A stretch of 64,000 nt of DNA from RHKX01 sp963820055. GTDB lineage: Bacteria; Actinomycetota; Thermoleophilia; Solirubrobacterales; 70-9. This document shows positions 18,631 through 27,947 of the stretch, one piece after another. The notes beneath the pieces were generated by a model. The model did not search any database. It was given only the letters and a program-made list of their open reading frames with translations, and had not been told where the DNA came from. Positions within the stretch are counted from its first letter, which is position 1. Every line of letters begins with the position of its first letter. The stretch covers positions 62,001 through 126,000 of the forward strand of contig CAWFYJ010000003.1 of NCBI GenBank assembly GCA_963820055.1, read 5' to 3'. A program made the position numbers and the translations under genes.

Positions 18631-19748
18631 CGGAACTGCTCCAGGAGCCGGACGTCGTTGTCGAAGAACATCCGCAGGTCGGGGACGCCGTGCTTGAGCA
18701 TCGCGATCCGCTCGATCCCCATCCCGAAGGCGAAGCCCTGGACCCGCTCGGGGTCGTAGCCGCGGTCGCGGACGAAGCCGAAGACGTTCGGGTCCACCAT
18801 CCCGGCACCGAGGATCTCGAGCCAGCCCGTGCCCTTGCAGAGGCTGCAGCGGCCGCCCTCGAACTCGCCGCTGCCGCCGCAGCGGAAGCAGGAGACGTCG
18901 ACCTCGACGCTCGGCTCGGTGAACGGGAAGAAGTGCGGGCGGATCCGGACGTCGCGATCGGGGCCGAAGACCGCGCGGGCGAACGTCAGGAGCGTCCCGT
19001 GGAGGTCGGCGAGCGTGATGTCGAGGCCGACCGCAAGCCCCTCGATCTGGTTGAACATCGGGGTGTGGGTGGCGTCGGAGTCGCGGCGGTAGACCCGGCC
19101 GGGGACGACGATGAAGATCGGCGGCTCGCTGTCCTCCATGCCGCGGATCTGCATCGGCGACGTATGGGTGCGGAGGAGGACGTCGCGCGGCCCGGGCGGC
19201 ACGCTGAGCGGCTCGCCGTCGGATCCGACGAGGGCCGGGCTGGGGCCGAGCGAGCCCGGGTCGACGTAGAAGGTGTCCTGGAGCATCCGCGCAGGGTGCC
19301 CCGGCGGGTAGTTGAGCGCCGTGAAGTTGTAGTAGTCGTGCTCGACCTCGGGGCCCTCCATGACCGTGTAGCCGAGGCCGACGAAGATGTCCTCGACCTC
19401 GCGACGGGTGCGGGTCAGCGGATGCAGATGGCCGAGCCGGACGGGCGGCGTGCCGGGGAGCGTCACGTCGATCGTCTCGGCGGCTAGGCGGTCGTCGAGC
19501 TCGGCACGCTCGTGCCGTTCCCGGGCATCGTTGAGGAGTCCTTCGAGCTCCTTGCGGACCTCGTTGCCGGTCTTGCCGACCGGACCCCGCTGCTCGGGCG
19601 GCAGCTCGCCGATCCCGCGCAGGATCGTCGTCAGCTCCGCCTTGCGGCCGAGGAAGCGCACCCGGGCGTCCTCGACCGCGGCCGCGTCGCCGGCTGCGGC
19701 AATCGCCGTCCGGGCTTCCTCTCGTATCTGTTCGATCCGTTCCAGCAT
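18627..19748 (-). CDS. pheS: Phenylalanyl-tRNA synthetase alpha subunit, with zinc-ribbon-like insert
   Basis: Catalytic alpha chain that charges tRNA-Phe. Intact at 373 residues. There is an N-terminal coiled coil, then class II motif 2 (GRVYRRDSDATHTPMFNQIEG) shown here in part and the FAFGMGIERIAMLKHG motif 3. Between HFFPFTEPSVEVDVS and WLEILGAGMV it carries CFRCGGSG...CSLCKGTG, two CxxC pairs that could bind zinc. That form is known from several bacterial lineages and is absent from the E. coli enzyme. It is followed by pheT with an ATGA overlap and preceded by the methyltransferase gene whose stop touches its start. Confidence 0.96.
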   Translation of the reverse strand: MLERIEQIREEARTAIAAAGDAAAVEDARVRFLGRKAELTTILRGIGELPPEQRGPVGKTGNEVRKELEGLLNDARERHERAELDDRLAAETIDVTLPGTPPVRLGHLHPLTRTRREVEDIFVGLGYTVMEGPEVEHDYYNFTALNYPPGHPARMLQDTFYVDPGSLGPSPALVGSDGEPLSVPPGPRDVLLRTHTSPMQIRGMEDSEPPIFIVVPGRVYRRDSDATHTPMFNQIEGLAVGLDITLADLHGTLLTFARAVFGPDRDVRIRPHFFPFTEPSVEVDVSCFRCGGSGEFEGGRCSLCKGTGWLEILGAGMVDPNVFGFVRDRGYDPERVQGFAFGMGIERIAMLKHGVPDLRMFFDNDVRLLEQFR

Positions 19749-20473
19749 CAGTCGCCGCCCCCGCCCGAGAGGAGCGACGATATCCGCTGCAGCCCGATAG
19801 CCGCCGCTGCGGCGACGTTGAGCGACTCGGCGCCGGGGTGCAGGGGAATCGTCGCGGTGGCGTCGCAGGCGGCGATCGTCGCCTCGGGCAGCCCGTTTCG
19901 CTCGCCGCCGAGGCAGAGCGTCGGCGTCGCGCCGCCGAGCGACGCGATCGCGTCGTCGAGGCTAGCGCCGCCGTGGGCGACGAGCCCGAGCCGGGGCGAC
20001 GGGGTCTCATCGACCCGCCCGCGGCGCGGCGGCGCCGCGAAGATCGAGCCCATGCTCGCGCGGACGGCCTTCGGCGAGTAGGCGTCGGCGCAGCCGCCGC
20101 CGAGGACGACGCGAGCGCCGGTCAGGGCCGTCGCCGTCCGGACGATCGTGCCGACGTTGCCGGGGTCGCCGACGCCGTCGAGATGAACGACCGGGCCGTC
20201 GCCGGTGTCGCCGCTCGCCTGCTCCCAGACGGCGATCACGCGCGTGCCCGAGCCGAGCTGGGACACGCCGTCGAGCAGATCGGGCTCGACCTCGATGCCG
20301 ACGATCCCCGTGTCGGGAGCGACGAGGACGTCAACGGGCGTCCGTCCGGCGTCGATCCCGGCGCTGAGCAGATCCTCGCCCTCGGTGACGAACATGCCCT
20401 CGCGGTCGCGCCACTTTCGGTCGCGGAGCTTGCGGATTCGCTTGAGCCTGTCGTTGTCGCTGCTGGTGATCAT
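19748..20473 (-). CDS. SpoU/TrmH family 23S rRNA or tRNA 2'-O-methyltransferase
   Basis: SPOUT-fold methyltransferase of 241 residues with an N-terminal substrate-binding domain (EGMFVTEGEDLLSAGI). The knot motifs are DGVGDPGNVGTIVRTA (motif 1, catalytic Asn region), LCLGGERNGLP (motif 2) and IPLHPGAESLNVAAAAAI (motif 3). The target nucleotide is unknown. It sits between the rplT terminator and pheS, where some bacteria keep the rRNA methyltransferase gene of the translation cluster. Its stop codon touches the pheS start, so it probably opens the trmH-pheS-pheT-argCJBD transcript. Confidence 0.9.
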   Translation of the reverse strand: MITSSDNDRLKRIRKLRDRKWRDREGMFVTEGEDLLSAGIDAGRTPVDVLVAPDTGIVGIEVEPDLLDGVSQLGSGTRVIAVWEQASGDTGDGPVVHLDGVGDPGNVGTIVRTATALTGARVVLGGGCADAYSPKAVRASMGSIFAAPPRRGRVDETPSPRLGLVAHGGASLDDAIASLGGATPTLCLGGERNGLPEATIAACDATATIPLHPGAESLNVAAAAAIGLQRISSLLSGGGGD

Positions 20474-20489
20474 CTGTCGGTTCGCTGGA

Positions 20490-20522
20490 GAAACAAAAAA
20501 GGCGGCCCAACCATGGACCGCC
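20490..20522 (-). terminator. Rho-independent terminator after rplT
   Basis: On the minus strand GGCGGTCC-atggtt-GGGCCGCC is followed by TTTTTTGTTT, an eight-pair stem with one G-U pair and a clear U tract. It ends the infC-rpmI-rplT transcript just before the methyltransferase gene, whose start lies 17 bp further on. Read-through could make it an attenuator for pheST. Confidence 0.85.
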
Positions 20523-20548
20523 CGGGGGATCGTCGATGCGACCGTGAC

Positions 20549-20905
20549 TTACGCCACGGCCTCCCGGGCCACTTCGGCAAATCGGCGGAACGCCTCAGGG
20601 TCGTGGACTGCGATGTCGGCGAGCATCTTCCGGTTGACCTCGACGCCGGCCAGGTTGAGGCCGTGCATGAAGTCGGAGTAGCTCATGTCGTTCTGGCGGG
20701 CCGCGGCGTTGATCCGCGTGATCCAGAGGCGGCGGAACTCACGCTTGCGGTTGCGCCGGTCGCGGTAGGCGTACTGGCCCGACCGCATGACCTGCTCGTT
20801 CGCGAAGCGGTAGCTGGAGTGCTTGCGCCCGTAGTAGCCCTTCGCCTGGGCGAGGGTCTTCTTGCGCCGGCGGCGGCGTGCGACTGCGTTGGTTGCGCGC
20901 GGCAT
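20549..20905 (-). CDS. rplT: 50S ribosomal protein L20
   Basis: Assembly protein of the large subunit, 118 residues, intact. It starts MPRATNAVARRRRRKKTLAQ and contains KGYYGRKHSSYRFANEQV and RDRRNRKREFRRLWITRINA, typical of L20. It follows rpmI by 3 bp and ends before a strong terminator. In other bacteria L20 represses its own operon through an mRNA site. No such site was identified here. Confidence 0.98.
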   Translation of the reverse strand: MPRATNAVARRRRRKKTLAQAKGYYGRKHSSYRFANEQVMRSGQYAYRDRRNRKREFRRLWITRINAAARQNDMSYSDFMHGLNLAGVEVNRKMLADIAVHDPEAFRRFAEVAREAVA

Positions 20906-20908
20906 CGG

Positions 20909-21109
20909 CTACTTCTTCTTCCCGAGGAGCTTGTTGACCCGCGCGGTGTCGGCGGGTGCGATCGCGACCGGACGAGCCATCTGACGCTTCCGCTTCGGCG
21001 ACTTCTTCTCGAGGATGTGGCTCGAGTACGCGTGGCGGCCACGGAGCTTGCCCGTGGACGTCTTCTTGAAGCGCTTCTTCGCGCCGGAATGGGACTTCAT
21101 CTTCGGCAT
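20909..21109 (-). CDS. rpmI: 50S ribosomal protein L35
   Basis: Large-subunit protein of 66 residues beginning MPKMKSHSGAKKRFKKTSTG, the diagnostic start of L35, with RHAYSSHILEKKSPKRKRQ after it. It lies between infC and rplT in the standard order. The 80-bp gap after infC is longer than the 3-bp gap before rplT. Confidence 0.98.
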   Translation of the reverse strand: MPKMKSHSGAKKRFKKTSTGKLRGRHAYSSHILEKKSPKRKRQMARPVAIAPADTARVNKLLGKKK

Positions 21110-21189
21110 CGGACGGGGTATTGAAGCAGAGCCCGCCGATTGCGTGTCGTGTGCACCCCTGACGTGGAGGTGAGGCGGGCGCCGGGGCT

Positions 21190-21753
21190 CTAGCCGGCGC
21201 TGCCGGCGACCTTGCCGGGAGCGAGGACCATGTGCATGTTGCGGCCCTCCTGCTGAGGTGCCTGCTCGACCGTCGCGAGCTCGCCGAGATCCTCGTAGAG
21301 CCGCTCCAGCAGCGCCCGGCCGCGCTCGGGGTGGGCCTGCTCGCGGCCGCGGAACATGATCGTCACCTTGACCTTGTCCTTCTTGTTCAGGAAGCGCTCG
21401 ACGTGACCCTTCTTGGTCTCGTAGTCGTGGTCGGCGATCTTCGGCCGCAGCTTGATCTCGCGGATGTTGACCTGCTGCTGGTGCTTGCGGGCCTGCTTGG
21501 CCTTCTGCTCCTGCTCGTACTTGTACTTCGAGTAGTCGAGGAGGCGGCAGACGGGCGGGCGCGAGTCGGGAGCGACCTCGACGAGGTCGAGATCGGCGTC
21601 GCGGGCGATCCGGCGGGCCTCGTCGGTGTCGACGACGCCGACCTGCTCGCCGTCGGCTCCGATCAGCCGCACCTTGGGAACGCGGATGCGCTCGTTGATA
21701 CGAGTCTGGTCCCGCTCAGGGGGACGCCGGTCGAAACGACGCGGAACCGGCAC
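21190..21753 (-). CDS. infC: Translation initiation factor IF-3
   Basis: IF-3 binds the 30S subunit, checks the start codon and keeps subunits apart. The 187-residue protein has the N-domain start RINERIRVPKVRLIGADGEQ, the linker helix YKYEQEQKAKQARKHQQQV and the C-domain MFRGREQAHPERGRALLERL, all typical. The GTG at 21753 was taken as the start. A rare start such as ATT, often used by infC in other bacteria, was not evident. A good promoter candidate lies 118-145 bp upstream, inside the gap to thrS. Confidence 0.97.
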   Translation of the reverse strand: MPVPRRFDRRPPERDQTRINERIRVPKVRLIGADGEQVGVVDTDEARRIARDADLDLVEVAPDSRPPVCRLLDYSKYKYEQEQKAKQARKHQQQVNIREIKLRPKIADHDYETKKGHVERFLNKKDKVKVTIMFRGREQAHPERGRALLERLYEDLGELATVEQAPQQEGRNMHMVLAPGKVAGSAG

Positions 21754-21827
21754 TAGGAAGAGGCGCTAAGCGTCAAACGGTCAACGCGAAGTGGTCGGGA
21801 CGAGAGATGCGCAAGTGCACGGGCGCT

Positions 21828-21863
21828 CAGAAACGGCGCGGCGTGGTCTGGCTGACTTGCATC
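21828..21863 (-). other. Possible leaderless 11-codon leader ORF before infC
   Basis: ATG at 21863, eight bases past the TATACT box, begins MQVSQTTPRRF and then a TGA. The start falls about where transcription should begin. It could be a leaderless upstream ORF affecting infC, or chance. No coding signal can be judged at this length. Confidence 0.25.
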
Positions 21864-21870
21864 GCGGCGG

Positions 21871-21898
21871 AGTATAGACAGCGCGACGGAGATTGCCA
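21871..21898 (-). promoter_or_regulatory. Candidate promoter for infC-rpmI-rplT
   Basis: Minus strand TGGCAA (21898-21893), 16-bp spacer, TATACT (21876-21871). The -10 matches consensus closely and the -35 partly. It lies just after thrS. Transcription would begin near an ATG (21863-21861) that opens an 11-codon ORF. Confidence 0.5.
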
Positions 21899-21912
21899 CC
21901 GGATCGGCGATC

Positions 21913-23863
21913 TCAGCCCGCCGCGGCGCCCAGGCGGTCGGCGACCGCGGCGGCATCCATGACCCCGAGATCGCCGTCGGCATGGGAGCGGACGGCGGCC
22001 CCGCCGGCCTCGAGCTCGCGATCGCCGAGGACCAGCATGTAGGGCACCTTGCCGAGCTCGGCGTCGCGGATCTTCCGCCCAACCGACTCGCTGCGCGAGT
22101 CGACGCGGGCGCGGATCCCCCGCTCGGTCAGCTCGGCGAGCATCGCATCGGCGGCCTCGGCGTGGCGGTCGGCGACCGGGAGGATCGCCGCCTGCGTCGG
22201 CGCCAGCCAGTCCGGGAAGCGCCCGGCGTAGTGCTCGATGAGGATCCCCGCGAAACGCTCCATCGACCCGAGCAGCGCCCGGTGGATCATCACCGGCCGG
22301 TGGTTGGCGTTGTCGGCGCCCTGGTATTCGAGCTCGAAGCGGTCGGGCATCATGAAGTCGAGCTGGCAGGTGCCGAGCTGCCAGGAGCGCCCGAGCGCGT
22401 CGGTCACGTGGAAGTCGATCTTCGGGCCGTAGAAGGCGCCGTCGCCGGGGTTGAGGTTGTACTCGCGACCTTGCTCGTCGAGGGCGGCCGCGAGCGCCTT
22501 CTCGGCGGTCGTCCCACTGCTCGTCGCTGCCGATCGACTTGGCGGGCCGGGTCGAGAGCTCGACGGTCACGTCCTCGAACCCGAACGTCGCGTAGAGCTC
22601 GTCGATGGCCTCGCAGACGTCGATGACCTCGCGGCCGATCTGATCGGGCATGCAGAAGACGTGCGCGTCGTCCTGGGTGAAGGCGCGGACGCGGAGGAGG
22701 CCGTGCAGCACGCCCTCCCGCTCGTAGCGCGAGACGTTGCCGTACTCGGCCAGCCGCAGCGGCAGGTCGCGGTAGGAGTGCCGCGAGGAGTCGAAGACCA
22801 GGCAGGCGCCCGGGCAGTTCATCGGCTTCAGCGCGAAGCGCCGGTCGGTCTCCTCGCGACCCTTGTCGGAGGGCTCGGCGAAGTACATGTTCTCGCGGTA
22901 GTTCTCGTAGTGGCCGGAGCGATGCCAGAGGTCGACGTCCATCACCTCGGGCGTGCGGATCTCGACGTAGCCGCGCTTCGCGAGCTGTTCATCGACCTTG
23001 GCGCGGATCAGCTTCAGCAGGACGGTGCCCTGCGGCAGCCAGAACGGCATCCCCGGGGACTCCTCGCGGAACATGAAGAGATCGAGCTGCGGCCCGAGCT
23101 TGCGGTGGTCGCGGGCCTTCGCCTGCTCGATCCGCTCGATGTGCTCGGCGAGGTCCTGCTTGGAGAAGAACGCGGTCCCGTAGATCCGGGTCAGCATCTG
23201 CCTGGTCTCGTCCCCGCGCCAGTACGCGCCGGCGAGTGAGTTCAGCTTGACCGCCTTGATCCGCCCCGTCGAGGGGGCGTGCGGGCCGCGGCAGAGGTCC
23301 GTGAACGGGCCGTTCCTGTAGAGCGAGACGGTCTCGACGCCCTCGTTGGTGACCAGATCCTCGATCAGCTCGACCTTGTACGGCTGATCCTCGCCGCGGA
23401 AGCGGTCGAGCGCCTCGTCGACCCCGATGTCGGTGCGCTCGAAGTGCTCGTCGGCAGCGATGTGCTCGGCCATCTTCGCCTCGATCCGCTCGAGGTCGGC
23501 GTCGGTGACCGTGACGCCTTCGGGGAACTCGAAGTCGTAGTAGAAGCCGCCGTCGATCGGCGGCCCGATCGACACCTTCGTGCCGGGGTAGAGCTCGCAG
23601 ACCGCCGTCGCCATCACGTGCGCGGCGTCGTGGCGGATCAGGTCGAGGGCGCCGTCGCTCTTCGCCGTGACGATCTCGATCGCCTCGCCGTCGCCGAGCG
23701 GAGCGCCGAGGTCACGGGTCTCCTCGCCGACGCGGATCGCGAGGGCGGCCTTGGCGAGGCCGGGCCCGATCGACGCCGCGGCGTCGGCTCCGCTCGCGCC
23801 CTCGTCGAGCTCGAGCGGCGATCCGTCGGGCAATGTCACGGTGATCGAAGCCATCGGGGCCAT
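21913..23863 (-). CDS. thrS: Threonyl-tRNA synthetase, frame broken
   Basis: Class II synthetase of about 649 residues: TGS domain (ITVTLPDGSPLELDEG), editing domain with RHDAAHVMATAV, catalytic core with GTVLLKLIRAKVDE and ALKPMNCPGACLVFDSS (zinc-binding Cys), and a C-terminal anticodon-binding domain (YMLVLGDRELEAGG). Near 22515 the frame shifts: GSDEQWDD continues as AEKALAAALDEQGREYNL and GAFYGPKIDFHVTDALGR in the next frame. Every domain is present, so an indel error is likely. The start lies 1 bp after the stop of the upstream membrane-protein gene. Confidence 0.96.
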
Positions 23864-23864
23864 G

Positions 23865-25734
23865 CTATTGACCGCTCCCCAACACCCGCCAGAGGACGAC
23901 GCGGTTGGCGCTGCCGATCCGCTTGACGTTCTCGTAGGGCGCGTTCTGATCGCCGCCGACGACCAGCACCCGGGTCACTCCCGCCGGTGCGTCGCCGCCG
24001 CCGGGCAGCGGCTCGACGGCGACGTCGGCGGCCGCCGCGGAGCTCCCAGCCGTAGAACTCGGGGCCGCGCTGGCCGGTGACGACGTCGGCCGGCGCGAGT
24101 AGCAGCGTCGGCTGGCCGGCGAACCGGTTGGCGAGCTTGCGGACGCCGGGCGAGTAATCGTCGGGGCCGACCGGGGCGTTCGCCAGCGCGAGCGCGCTCG
24201 ACGCTCCCGCCGCGGCGACGAAGACGGCGCCGAGGGCCGCGATCGCTCGCGGACTGCGGCCCCGCAGCGGCACCGGCGCCAACGGGTCGAGGAGGCCGCG
24301 CGCGGCGATCAGCATCACGAGCGGGGCGAGCATCTGCAGCGCCTTCGCGTTCGTGTACGGGGTGCTTCCGACCCTGGCGGCGAGCCAGATCGCGGCCGCC
24401 GCCGCCAGCGCGGCGAGGAGCGCCGTCTCCGCCTGCCGCCAGGCGGCGACGACGCCGAGCAGCAACGCGACGGCGCCGAGCAGCGCCCCGAGGTAGAAGA
24501 CCGGCGCCGGCACGGCCCCGTCGCCGGGATTGACGCGGAAGTCGCCGCTCGGCCAGATCCCGAACACCGATCCGGGGTTGATCTGGCCGAAGAGGTTGCC
24601 GAGGTCGTTGTCGTACTCGGGGCGGGCGGCCTTCGGCCCGGTGCCCTGGGCCGGCGAGCCATGGGACGCACCGGGCGCCTGCCCTCCCCCGCTCCCGGCG
24701 CCGGCATCGCCGGCCGGACGCGCCGTGCGTTCGGTGACGGCGTCGACGCTGGTCCCGAACTTCGAGATCCGGTCGAGTTCGGGCGCGGCGACGACGGCGA
24801 GCAGGACGACGGCGACGATCGCCGCCGGGGCGCCCCTGCGGATCGCCGCACCGAACGGCCGGCGGCGGATCAGCTCCACCGCCGCCCAGAGCGCGAACGT
24901 CGCGCCGAGCCAGGCGAGGCCGGGCCAGCTGTAGACGTAGAGGGCACCGGCGGCGATCACCGCTCCGGGGATCAGGGCGAGGAGACGCTCGCCCGTCCTC
25001 GCCCGGTCGTGAGTCAGGTCACGCAGCCAGAGGGCGAAGCCGAGCAGGAAGGCCGCCTCGAAGAGCTCCTTGAAGGCGCCCTGGGCCAGGTAGGTCGCCG
25101 CGAGGTAGGCGACGGCGGTGAGGACGGAGACGATCAGGGCGCGAACCCGGGAGAGCGAGTCGAGCGCGGCCAGCGCGGCGAGGCCGGCGATCACCGGCAC
25201 GGCGATCGTCACCCCGGTGAAGGCGATGCTGAGCTCGCCGGTGAACGTGTTCGCGGCCACGGCGAGCGCGTGCGGGCCGAGCGGGTAGCCGTTGCGGAAG
25301 AGGCTCGGGCTCAGCCCCTCGGGATCGGCGAGCCAGCTCGCCGCGAACAGGTGCTGGGACATGTCGACGTTGAAGCCGCTGCCGAGGACGCCGAAGTGGC
25401 CCTCGACGACGAACGGGATCGAGACGGCGGCGAGCGCCGCGATCCCGGTCGGGAGCATCCGGGCGAGCACGGCACCGGTGCCCTCGAAGCGGATCGCCGC
25501 GAACGTGCCGGCGAGCGCCGCCAGGACGACCAGCGCGAGCAGCGCCGTCAGCCCGTGGCCGGGGAGCCGGACCGCCCACCAGGCGATCACCGCGGCGGCG
25601 GCGAGGCCGACGACCGGTGCGACCGGCGAGAGGCGGCGGGCGCCGGCCGCGGCGAGGATGCCGGCGCCGAGCGCGGTGGCGATCGCGATCAGCCCGATCG
25701 CGGTCGCGTATGTCCCGAGCGCGTCGGCGATCAC
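23865..25734 (-). CDS. Polytopic membrane protein, possibly a GT-C type glycosyltransferase; frame broken
   Basis: About 622 residues with roughly twelve hydrophobic helices, a soluble loop near residues 330-410 (PEYDNDLGNLFGQINPGS) and a soluble C-terminal end. Early acidic loop residues (GFNVDMSQHLFAASWL) and the general layout resemble GT-C enzymes that use polyprenyl-phosphate sugars, but no specific motif proves it. Near 24040 the frame slips in a CGGCGG run, and the C-terminus reads on as AAADVAVEPLPGGGDAP and ending NRVVLWRVLGSGQ. GTG start at 25734. It lies immediately upstream of thrS. Function uncertain. Confidence 0.75.
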
Positions 25735-25759
25735 CGGCGACTCCTGCGGATCGGGCCGG

Positions 25760-26062
25760 TCAGCCGGCCGTCGTCGGTACGGCCGGGTTCGCCTTCGCCC
25801 AGGCGACGATCTCGCTCGTCCCGGCGACGAACTCGCCGTCGTCGAGAACCAGGACCGGGACCTCGTCGGAGCCGGTCAGCTTCCGGACCTCCTTGCGGCC
25901 CGATGTGAAGTTGAGGGCCTGCGGCAGCTTCGCCCAGCCGTAGGCCTTGACGACCTCGGGCTCGTAGCCCGCCGCGACGACCGCCTCGTAGGCGATCCCG
26001 CAGGGGTGATCGCCGATGATCGGATGATGGGCGTTGGCGTCCCAGCAGACGTAGATGCGCAT
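25760..26062 (-). CDS. Small thioredoxin-fold (GST N-terminal/glutaredoxin-like) protein
   Basis: A 100-residue protein beginning MRIYVCWDANAHHP, with a cysteine in DHPCGIAYEAVVAAGYEPEV and a VPVLVLDDGEFVAGTSEIVAW segment. The cis-proline of the last segment and its Glu/Ser end are the signature of the glutathione S-transferase N-terminal domain. No C-terminal GST helical domain is present, so it is a free-standing domain. The substrate is unknown. It stands between the membrane-protein gene (25 bp) and the acyl-CoA dehydrogenase gene (39 bp) on the same strand. Confidence 0.8.
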   Translation of the reverse strand: MRIYVCWDANAHHPIIGDHPCGIAYEAVVAAGYEPEVVKAYGWAKLPQALNFTSGRKEVRKLTGSDEVPVLVLDDGEFVAGTSEIVAWAKANPAVPTTAG

Positions 26063-26101
26063 GGCGGTCAGTCTATGCCGGGCCCAGCAGAGGCGCCGGG
26101 C

Positions 26102-27263
26102 TCAGCGGCTCAGCGAGCGGGCGATGACGACCCGCTGGATCTCGTTCGTGCCCTCGTAGATCTGGGTGATCTTCGCGTCGCGCATCATCCGCTCGAGCGG
26201 ATAGTCGGTCACGTAGCCGTAGCCGCCGAGCACCTGGACGCCCTCGATCGTCACCTGCATCGCGGTGTCGGAGGCGAACAGCTTCGCCATCGAGCTGTAC
26301 TGCGCCTTGTCGGGGTCGCCGCGGTCGATCTTCGCGCAGGCGGTGTAGAGCAGCTCGCGCGCCGCGGCCGTCCGCGTCGCCATGTCGGCGAGCTTGAACT
26401 GGAGGCCCTGCAGCTCGATGATCGGCTTGCCGAAGGCGATCCGCTCCTTCGCGTAGGCGACCGCGTAGTCGATCGCCCCCTGGGCGATGCCGACGGCCTG
26501 AGCGGCGGCGCCGAGGCGGGTCCGCTCCAGCGTGCCGAGCGCGACACCGAGGCCGCGGCCGACCTCGCCGATCACGTTGGCCTCCGGCACGCGGACGTCC
26601 TCGAAGACGGGCGAGCCGGTCGGCGAGCCCTTGATGCCGAGCTTGTGCTCGAGGTTGCCGATCGAGAAGCCCGGCCGGTCCTTCTCGACGACGAAGGCCG
26701 TGATCCGCCGGCTCTCGCGGTCGGTGACCGCGAAGACGACGTAGAAGTCGGCGATCCCGGAGTTCGTGATCCAGTTCTTGGAGCCGTTGATGACCCACTC
26801 GTCGCCGTCCTTGACGGCGGTCGTCCGCATCGACGGCGGGATCCGAGCCGGCCTCGGGCTCGCTGAGCGCGAACGCGGGCGACCACTCGCCGCTCGCGCA
26901 CTTCGGCAGCAGCCGCTCCTTGAGCTCGTCGGAGCCGAAGAGCTGGATCGGCAGCGTGCCGAGCTCCTGGACCATCAGGATCAGGGCGCTCGACGCGCAG
27001 ACCTTGGCGATCTCCTCGACCGCGATCTGCTGCATCAGCGTCCCCGTCCCGGTCCCCCCGTACTCGGTCGGGAACGGCAGGCCGAGGATGTCGTGGGAGG
27101 CGAGCAGCTCGCGGATGTCCCAGGGGTACTCCCCCTTCTCGTCGATCTCGGCGGCCCGCGGAGCGATCTGCTCCTGCGCCAGCCTGTTGACGAGCTCGCG
27201 GAAGTCGCGCAGCTCTTCGGGGACCTCGTAGACGCCTGCTCCGGCGGAAAGTGTCTCGCTCAT
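26102..27263 (-). CDS. Acyl-CoA dehydrogenase, frame broken
   Basis: FAD enzyme that oxidises acyl-CoA thioesters, about 386 residues. Blocks seen: FPTEYGGTGTGTLMQQIAVE, FALSEPEAGSDP (substrate-contact motif), WVINGSKNWITNSG, FGKPIIELQGLQFKLADMA and QIYEGTNEIQRVVIARSL at the C-terminus, which holds the usual catalytic Glu position. Near 26840 the frame shifts: EAGSDP continues as SMRTTAVKDGDEWVING. One extra or two missing bases would explain it. The chain-length class cannot be told. The downstream thioredoxin-fold gene is 39 bp away. Confidence 0.92.
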
Positions 27264-27273
27264 GGCCCGGAGC

Positions 27274-27469
27274 TTATTCAGGCGTGTCGGGCCGCACCAT
27301 GATCACGTAGGCGGGATTGATCCAGATCGGACCACCCGCCTCGCTCGCCGTCAGCTGGACGAGCCCCTCGGCGCGGGTCTCGCGGATCAGCTTGCGGACC
27401 TCCTCCGCCGATTCGCTCGACGACGACGGCTTCCTGCTGTCCGCCTGCGAGGGAGATCAAAGTTGGCAC
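27274..27469 (-). CDS. Small protein of about 64 residues, frame broken
   Basis: The GTG at 27469 opens MPTLISLAGGQQEAVVVE. The next frame then reads SAEEVRKLIRETRAEG and LVQLTASEAGGPIWINPAYV, then a stop (TAA, 27274). The second part has the pattern of small FlbD-like or beta-barrel proteins with a conserved WINPAYV. The switch falls in a CGTCGTCGTCG run near 27425, so a single indel is probable. Function unknown. It is transcribed toward the acyl-CoA dehydrogenase gene, 10 bp upstream of its start. Confidence 0.5.
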
Positions 27470-27605
27470 CCGACGAGCCTACCGTCCAGTCGCCAAGCGG
27501 GACAGACACCCACCGACTTTGGCAGGTCGGGACGGGATTGTGTCGAATCCCTCACAAGGGCCGGGCGCATCCTCCATACCCCAAGAGGTGCGCCTGCCCT
27601 TTGTA

Positions 27606-27642
27606 GTCCAGCTTCGGGCCAGAACGGGGCCCGGAGCTGGAC
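27606..27642. repeat. 15-bp inverted repeat, 7-nt loop
   Basis: GTCCAGCTTCGGGCC (27606-27620) pairs with GGCCCGGAGCTGGAC (27628-27642) with one mismatch. It is one of the strongest hairpins in the window and lies in the gene-free stretch. Confidence 0.8.
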
Positions 27643-27674
27643 CCTGTCTGACTATATGGCATGGCGGCCGATGT

Positions 27675-27710
27675 AAAGACTTGGCCGGGCGGCGCATCGC
27701 GCCCCCGGCC
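27675..27710 (-). terminator. Terminator-like hairpin downstream of tRNA-Val
   Basis: On the minus strand GGCCGGG-GGCGC pairs with GCGCC-GCCCGGCC around a GAT loop (12 pairs with one bulge), followed by AAGTCTTT. It would stop a minus-strand transcript about 240 nt after tRNA-Val. Confidence 0.55.
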
Positions 27711-27947
27711 GTGGCGGAGAATTCGAACGGTCCTCCGCATCATCCCATCGTCCGCTTGCGTTAAGGCCTTTCATGTTCCTCTGGATTCTGGACGGCGGGA
27801 CGGTCCTAGGCGATGCCGCCCATTCCCTGGGTGCTGGCCAGCGTGCTTCAGCCGTGGGCGGGACGAGTGGGCGGCTAAGCGCTCCGGATGGCCTTGGAAT
27901 ACCACCCTGACGTGGTTTGGGCGTCTTGGCGGTGATTCCGGTGCGAT

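Larger units (their letters stand above)
27470..27947. other. 478-bp stretch without a convincing gene but rich in hairpins
   Basis: No ORF here has plausible protein composition. Several strong inverted repeats follow one another: GCCAA/TTGGC around 27490-27524, an eight-pair stem at about 27571-27598, a 15-pair stem with one mismatch at 27606-27642, and a terminator-like hairpin at 27683-27710. A structured RNA is possible. It matched none of the tmRNA, SRP RNA or RNase P consensus segments I looked for. Confidence 0.4.

Noticed and set aside
27711..27740. Possible 3' fragment of a tRNA (TTCGAAT and CTCCGCCA on the minus strand).
   Set aside because: The T-stem does not pair and no upstream tRNA body is present. 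The same bases are explained by a GCGGAG/CTCCGC hairpin.
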